The notes under the pieces: model-generated
Database searches by the model: none
What the model was told of the DNA's origin: nothing
Seen by the model: the letters and a program-made list of their open reading frames with translations, nothing else
Shown here: in pieces, positions 59,349-64,000 of the stretch
Layout of the letters: the number at the start of each line of letters is the position of its first letter
How positions within the stretch are numbered: position 1 is the first letter of the stretch
Translations under genes and position numbers: made by a program
NCBI GenBank assembly: GCA_035532935.1
Contig: DATKQE010000039.1
Coordinates: 1-64,000, forward strand
Reading direction: 5' to 3'
Origin: DATJLY01 sp035532935
GTDB taxonomy: Bacteria > Pseudomonadota > Alphaproteobacteria > ATCC43930 > CGMCC-115725
DNA length: 64,000 nt

Positions 59349-61313
59349 GTGAAGAACACCTCCGATACTTCCGTGCCTGGCGCGCCTCTCGGCGTTCGCC
59401 GGCGTCGACGGGAGGTTTCGGGCGCAAAGCCATTCTCAGGTTCAGCCATGCTGGCGGTTGCCGTCGTTGTCATCGCCGCACTCTACTTTGCGCGGAATAT
59501 CTTCGTCCCTTTGGCGCTCGCGATTCTGCTTAGTTTCGCGCTTGGGCCGTTGGTAATGCGGCTGCGGCGATGGCACTTCGGCCGCGTGCCTTCGGTCATC
59601 GTCACCGTGCTGCTCGCTTTCGTCGTCATCTTCGGCGTCGGCACCCTCATCGGCAGCCAACTCACGCAACTGGCGGACGAACTCCCACAGTACCAGATCA
59701 ATATCATCCAGAAGATTCAGTCGATACGGGGCATCGCGACGGGAAGCGGGGTGGTTGGACGTGCCTCGGAAATGCTGCAGGAACTCGGCAGCGAGATGGC
59801 AAAAACGACAGAGCCGGCGGACAACGCAGCGAGGGCACCGTTCTCGAAGTTGCGGAGTGCGCAGGGGCAACAGCCAATTCCTGTAGAGATACACGAACCG
59901 GGGGCCACGCCGTTCAGCATCATCGAAAACGTCGTCGGGCCGTTGCTCCAACCCTTGGCAACGGCCGGCATCGTCATCGTCTTTGTGATCTTCTTCCTGC
60001 TTCAACGCGAAGACCTGCGCGACCGATTCATTCGGCTCGTAGGCTCCGGCGATCTGCGGCGCACAACTGAAGCGCTCGACGACGCGGTCGGTCGCCTCAG
60101 CCGCTACCTCCTTATGCAGACCGCGATCAACACCACTTTCGGTCTGCTGATCGGCACTGGGTTGTGGCTCATCGGCGTGCCATATCCGGTGCTCTGGGGT
60201 GTTCTCGCGATGCTGCTGCGCTTCGTCCCTTACATCGGCCCGGTCATTGCCGGGATTTCCCCGGTGGCACTGGCACTAGCCGTCGATCCCGGCTGGTCAA
60301 TGCCGCTGTGGACGGCGAGCCTGTTTCTGGTCGCCGAACCGATGACCGGCCAGGTCGTCGAACCCTTCCTATATAGCCACAGCACAGGTCTTTCAGCCGT
60401 CGCGGTTGTCGTGGCAGCCGTGTTCTGGACGTGGCTTTGGGGTCCGGTAGGATTGTTCCTGTCAACGCCGCTGACTTTGTGCCTCGTCGTCCTCGGTCGT
60501 CACGTGGCGCGATTGGATTTTCTCGATGTCTTGTTCGGCGACAAGCCCGCTCTGACGCTGGAGGAAAACTTCTACCAGCGAATGCTCGCAAACGACCCCG
60601 ACGAGGCGGCGCACCAGGCCGAAGCTTTCCTCAAGGACAAGCCCCTGTCGGCGTATTACGACGAGGTCGCCATAAAGGGTCTGGGACTGGCACAATGGGA
60701 CGTCAATCGCGGCGAACTCGACCACGAACGACGGGTGCAGATCAAGGAAGCCGTAGATGGTGTTATTGACGATCTCTCCGACCATGCATCGCTACGCGCC
60801 ACCCCCGCGGTGGCGGGGAGCACGGGAGAGGAGCTTCCGAACCGTTCTCAGAATGAACTCGCGCCCGGCTGGGGTGGGAGCGCCGTGCTGTGCATCGCCG
60901 GTCGCGGCTCGCTCGACGAGGCGGCCGCCGCGATGCTCGCACAACTTTTGACCAATGAGGGGATCGGCGTCCGTATCGTGCCGAGCGAAGCCGTGTCGGC
61001 ACCCAACATGTTGCAACTCGATGTCACCGGCGTGCAGATGGCCTGTCTGTCCTACTTGGAACCGGGCGATTTTGCGAACGCGCGCTATCTCGTGCGGCGC
61101 CTGCGCCGCAAGTTGCCGGGCACACCGATTGTGGTCGGCTTCTGGACATTGAGCGAAGACGACGCAAAACGCCGCAATGCCCTCGTGGAGACGGGTGCCG
61201 ATGGCATCGTTACCTCGCTTCGGCATGCAGCCGAGCATGTAAGTGCGGTCGCCAAGACAGCGATTCGCCGGCCCGAAACAGCCCCTAAGGTCGCTTCTTC
61301 GGCAGCGGAATGA
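59349..61313 (+). CDS. AI-2E family transporter with C-terminal Rossmann-like extension
   Basis: The 654-residue protein has the AI-2E (PerM) domain in its first 400 residues: seven or eight spans, LDDAVGRLSRYLLMQTAINT, VPYPVLWGVLAMLLRFVPYI and EPMTGQVVEPFLYSHSTGLS. The family includes ion antiporters and the TqsA exporter. The last 170 residues form an added soluble domain (GSAVLCIAGRGSLDEAAAAM, GTPIVVGFWTLSEDDAKRR, ETGADGIVTSLRHAAEH), Rossmann-like and resembling B12-binding folds without the DxHxxG motif. GTG 59349 with GAGG is preferred over upstream ATG 59154. Its stop overlaps the yihY start. Confidence 0.83.
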   Translation: MKNTSDTSVPGAPLGVRRRRREVSGAKPFSGSAMLAVAVVVIAALYFARNIFVPLALAILLSFALGPLVMRLRRWHFGRVPSVIVTVLLAFVVIFGVGTLIGSQLTQLADELPQYQINIIQKIQSIRGIATGSGVVGRASEMLQELGSEMAKTTEPADNAARAPFSKLRSAQGQQPIPVEIHEPGATPFSIIENVVGPLLQPLATAGIVIVFVIFFLLQREDLRDRFIRLVGSGDLRRTTEALDDAVGRLSRYLLMQTAINTTFGLLIGTGLWLIGVPYPVLWGVLAMLLRFVPYIGPVIAGISPVALALAVDPGWSMPLWTASLFLVAEPMTGQVVEPFLYSHSTGLSAVAVVVAAVFWTWLWGPVGLFLSTPLTLCLVVLGRHVARLDFLDVLFGDKPALTLEENFYQRMLANDPDEAAHQAEAFLKDKPLSAYYDEVAIKGLGLAQWDVNRGELDHERRVQIKEAVDGVIDDLSDHASLRATPAVAGSTGEELPNRSQNELAPGWGGSAVLCIAGRGSLDEAAAAMLAQLLTNEGIGVRIVPSEAVSAPNMLQLDVTGVQMACLSYLEPGDFANARYLVRRLRRKLPGTPIVVGFWTLSEDDAKRRNALVETGADGIVTSLRHAAEHVSAVAKTAIRRPETAPKVASSAAE

Positions 61314-62191
61314 CTGTGCTCCGCCGAATGAAGGACCAAAAAAGCCGCAACGCTGCGGTCCCCAATGTCAGTTGGTGGACGATCGCAAATTGCACGTGGC
61401 AGCAGATGAACAAGGACAACGTCTCGGCCCTCGCCGCCGCGACGGCCTTTTACGCGCTCCTCTGCGTTTTTCCCACACTCACGGCTCTTGTGTCGCTCTA
61501 CGGCCTTGTTGCCGACCCGACCATGGTGGAGCGGCAAGTCGTTGCCACGGAGGGCATTCTCCCGCCGGAAGCCGTCAAACTCCTCGCCACTTGGCTACAG
61601 GTCCTAGCCCAAGAGCCAACCGCGAGGTTCGGTATAGGGCTACTCATCAGCGTCCTTCTCGCCTCATGGAGCGCGTGGTCGGCAACGGGGATGCTGATGA
61701 CTGCGGTCAACATCTGCTACGGCGACCAGGAAAGGCGCGGCTTCGTTCGGTTCAACCTGGAAGCCATGGCACTAAGCGCCGGCCTCGTGCTTTTTGGCGT
61801 CATTGCGCTCGCTCTCGTCGCGGTGTTGCCCGTCCTCTTGAACCTTCTCCCGGTGTCAACGGCGTGGCTCGCCCTAATCTCGCTCGTGCGCTGGCCAATT
61901 CTAGCGGTGCTGGCCATCGTCGGGTTGGCCATCGTCTACCGATACGCACCCGCCCGGGTGCCGCGGAAGTGGGAATGGGTCAGTTGGGGCGCGGTGATCG
62001 CTACGGCATTATGGCTCGTCGGTTCGATCGCCTTCACCTTCTACGTCTCCAACGTCGGAAGTTACGACAAGACATATGGATCGCTCGGTGCGGTGATCAT
62101 CCTGCTGCTGTGGTTTTATATAAGCGTCTACGTCATCTTGATAGGGGCGGAGTTGAATGCGGTGTTGGAACGTCAAGCGGCGCGGCAATGA
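61310..62191 (+). CDS. YihY/UPF0761 family membrane protein
   Basis: The 293-residue protein has six spans and the family motifs DNVSALAAATAFYALLCVFP, YGDQERRGFVRFNLEAMAL and GSLGAVIILLLWFYISVYVI. The family was once mislabelled ribonuclease BN; its role in the envelope is unknown. ATG overlaps the AI-2E gene stop (ATGA), so the two membrane proteins are coupled. Confidence 0.87.
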   Translation: MTVLRRMKDQKSRNAAVPNVSWWTIANCTWQQMNKDNVSALAAATAFYALLCVFPTLTALVSLYGLVADPTMVERQVVATEGILPPEAVKLLATWLQVLAQEPTARFGIGLLISVLLASWSAWSATGMLMTAVNICYGDQERRGFVRFNLEAMALSAGLVLFGVIALALVAVLPVLLNLLPVSTAWLALISLVRWPILAVLAIVGLAIVYRYAPARVPRKWEWVSWGAVIATALWLVGSIAFTFYVSNVGSYDKTYGSLGAVIILLLWFYISVYVILIGAELNAVLERQAARQ

Positions 62192-62353
62192 CAGTGTGTG
62201 AGTACACGCAGAACCGCCGCCTGTGGGTACGGCTGCGCGAAAAAGGCGGCAAGGCAGGTACCAAGGGGCCGATGTTCCGCACGATCGGCCGCGGCCCCGG
62301 CCAGCTCACGCGTACGCCGCTGCGGCAAGCCAATACTGGGCCGTTGCGATGAT

Positions 62354-62367
62354 TTGATTCAGATCAG
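62354..62367. promoter_or_regulatory. FNR-like box, one mismatch
   Basis: TTGAT-TCAG-ATCAG differs at one terminal base. It lies between two convergent genes, where no normal gene needs it; a 19-codon frame with its own ribosome site follows at 62392. Confidence 0.3.
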
Positions 62368-62391
62368 GCGGCGTGATCCGATGGAAGGCTG

Positions 62392-62451
62392 ATGGAGATG
62401 AACATCGCGATTGACATCGAAGGCGCACGGACAGCGCAGCGTCTCCGCTGA
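62392..62451 (+). other. 19-codon frame after the FNR-like box
   Basis: ATG codons at 62392 and 62398 follow GGAAGG and open the short frame MEMNIAIDIEGARTAQRLR. It could be the remaining start of a lost FNR-controlled gene. No similarity is recognised. Confidence 0.25.
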
Positions 62452-62459
62452 GATGCCCT

Positions 62460-63062
62460 TCACGCGGTGGCAAGCTCGAGAGCAATCGGCCGATGATCGG
62501 ACGGTCCGCGCTCCAATGCCCGTGCATCGGCGCAGTCAAGCCCCCGGACGAGACATCTGTCCAATCGAAATCGGAGGACGTTCCGTGCGACGTGGGTCGG
62601 CTCACGCGGTCCTACGTCTTTGAATCCTGGCAGGAAAGTCGGGCCGATGGCGTTGTAGTCGCCGATCACCGCCGCCGGGCCTTCGACCGCACGGATAACG
62701 CGCAGCAATTGCCAGCGGTTGAGCAGTTGCCCATGAGATAGATGCACATTTGCGACGGTGATGGCGCCGAGCTGAACAATCTGAGCAACGCGGGGCGGCA
62801 GGCGACCCGGCATTCGCGAGACCGGCAGCGGCAAGGCCTGCGGCGGCGGCAGCGGGTGGGGGCTCCATGCTGCGAGCCCATGAATGCGGCCAGGCAAGGG
62901 CTCCCAGTGAAAATAGCCCCCGATGAGGTTTGGCAGCGTCTCAATCTCTTCGGTCGATTCCTGCATGAGAAGAAGATCCGGCCGCTCCCGTTGCACGAGC
63001 GCAGCGACGTCCTCGACCGCGGCGCCGGTCAGGCGCAGCAAATTCCAGCTGATGACCTTCAA
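62460..63062 (-). CDS. Endonuclease/exonuclease/phosphatase family protein
   Basis: The 200-residue protein has the EEP (DNase I-like) fold motifs: MKVISWNLLRLTG, PDLLLMQES with the metal Glu, ITVANVHLSHGQ, AVIGDYNAIGP and GPSDHRPIALEL with the catalytic Asp-His. It is short for the family and has no signal peptide. It is downstream of the phospholipase-D-fold gene on the same strand (278 bases); such pairs occur elsewhere and may act on lipids or nucleic acid. Confidence 0.85.
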   Translation of the reverse strand: MKVISWNLLRLTGAAVEDVAALVQRERPDLLLMQESTEEIETLPNLIGGYFHWEPLPGRIHGLAAWSPHPLPPPQALPLPVSRMPGRLPPRVAQIVQLGAITVANVHLSHGQLLNRWQLLRVIRAVEGPAAVIGDYNAIGPTFLPGFKDVGPREPTHVARNVLRFRLDRCLVRGLDCADARALERGPSDHRPIALELATA

Positions 63063-63340
63063 TCCGATTTTCCCTTGAGGCCCATCCGACTATTGCACAC
63101 CCGCGATACGGGGATCGCCGATAATACCGGCGGGATGCGTAACGGATGGTGACTGCGATGCAACCTTCCGCTTGGTCCTTCCAACCGGCTCGGAAGTAGC
63201 TACGGGCGTACTTCTTCACAAGTTGATCGCCTATAACGATGGTGAGTACGGCCTGCTTTAGCAAGAGGGGTTGATACGATTTGGGAGCGGCGCTTGACGC
63301 CAGCGGCCCGAGGATCCTGGGGCTCTGGACGAAGCCGCCT

Positions 63341-64000
63341 TCAGAGATAGGGAAGCAGCAGGCGCGCAGCAGCGTCGCGGAATCTGACCGGCAGAGAACG
63401 TCCGCCAAGAAGCGAGAATCGCCTGGCGCGCGCGATCTTACCATCGATGATGCGGTCGACTTCGGACGCCGTGCTGACCCCATAGCACTCCAGCATGAAC
63501 TCGAAGTTCAGCCGCAGGCTGCGGACATCCCAGTTCGCGCTACCCAGCGCGCACCAGACCCCGTCCACGGTCGCGAGCTTGGAGTGGTCGAACGGCGCGG
63601 GGGTCAAGTAGACGGTCACGCCCGGCACCGCGATAAAGCCGAGGTGAGCCCGCATCGCCCAGTCCAATACTCTGTGGTCCGAGCGCTCCGGCAGGACGAC
63701 GTCCACCTGGACGCCGCGCAGCACAGCCAACTCGATTCCGGACATCAGCCGCTGGTCCGGCAGGAAATACGGCGTGACGATGCGGAGCCTCTGTTTCGCG
63801 GCGGCGACCGCCGTCGCCAGAACGGCTTCGAGCTTACCCATGTCCTCGTCGGGTCCAGAGCTGATGCCGCGCGCGAGAACCGGTCCCGCCGGCACGATGT
63901 CTGGCCACCAGGGATCGCCGCGCAGGACCTCCCCGGTCGTGAAGTTCCAATCCTCTGCGAAAGTCAACATCAACTGCGACACGACCGGCCCATCGACGCG
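63341..64000 (-). CDS. Phospholipase D-fold protein, cardiolipin synthase-like (C-terminal part; runs off the right edge)
   Basis: The visible 219 residues are the C-terminal half of a PLD-family enzyme. RVDGPVVSQLMLTFAEDW at the edge, IVTPYFLPDQRLMSGIEL, and the second HKD motif HSKLATVDGVWCALGSANWD are typical of cardiolipin synthase-like proteins. The first HKD motif is beyond the window, so the start is unknown. Membrane phospholipid synthesis is likely, but other PLD activities cannot be excluded. Confidence 0.85.
   Translation of the reverse strand, partial: RVDGPVVSQLMLTFAEDWNFTTGEVLRGDPWWPDIVPAGPVLARGISSGPDEDMGKLEAVLATAVAAAKQRLRIVTPYFLPDQRLMSGIELAVLRGVQVDVVLPERSDHRVLDWAMRAHLGFIAVPGVTVYLTPAPFDHSKLATVDGVWCALGSANWDVRSLRLNFEFMLECYGVSTASEVDRIIDGKIARARRFSLLGGRSLPVRFRDAAARLLLPYL

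Overview
The window is about 64 kb of GC-rich bacterial DNA, densely coding on both strands, with frequent 4-8 base start/stop overlaps. Gene content (a Caulobacter-type cpa/tad pilus locus, catabolism rich in HyuA, CaiB/BaiF and NDP-forming acyl-CoA synthetases, two luciferase-like oxidoreductases, a phasin, FNR-type boxes) points to a free-living, probably soil or sediment alphaproteobacterium. I cannot place it below class. I saw no rRNA, tRNA, CRISPR array or intact insertion sequence.

Region 1 (1-17.2 kb) is a catabolic island. From a divergent centre near 3.7 kb one arm (-) carries a LigB-type extradiol dioxygenase, an aromatic-acid MFS importer and a HyuA-type ATPase cut by the left edge. 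The other arm (+) carries a Rieske oxygenase, a hydroxycinnamoyl-CoA hydratase-lyase and an overlapping NDP-forming CoA synthetase, in the order ferB-ferA. A plausible reading is import, CoA activation and side-chain cleavage of lignin-type phenylpropanoids followed by ring opening. Further on are a CoA-transferase/CoA-ligase pair preceded by a truncated crotonase start, an HMG-CoA-lyase-like enzyme, a flavin monooxygenase, a GST, an orphan transport binding protein and a twin RidA protein.

Region 2 (17.2-31.3 kb) is mixed: a LOG-family nucleosidase, an orphan three-PAS hybrid histidine kinase, a DUF3300/DUF2950 pair, a VOC protein, a UbiD-type decarboxylase, an orphan molybdopterin hydroxylase subunit coupled to an MFS exporter, a second luciferase-like oxidoreductase and an MpaB-type oxygenase.

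Region 3 (31.3-51.7 kb) is a full Flp/Tad pilus locus. The core operon is flp-cpaA-cpaB-cpaC-cpaD-cpaE-cpaF-tadB-tadC (35.8-44.3 kb). A Crp-family regulator and a TadG-like protein diverge from it. A TadE protein is coupled to a polytopic membrane protein that might be a glycosyltransferase, and a TadD lipoprotein lies at the far end. Satellite genes follow: a large exported protein, a secretin-N-domain protein, a second TadE, and a type I secretion ABC/HlyD pair.

Region 4 (51.8-64 kb) is a stress and envelope region of small genes: Spy-like chaperone, PepSY-like protein, YflT-domain protein, phasin, DHFR-fold enzyme, ExoD, AI-2E family transporter, YihY, a nuclease-fold protein and a phospholipase-D-fold protein cut by the right edge. 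Its distinctive feature is four FNR/FixK-like boxes of the form TTGAY-NYAG-RTCAR, together with several very short, mostly single-membrane-span peptides, some lacking a normal start codon. This looks like a low-oxygen or dormancy regulon and is the part least explained by known annotation.
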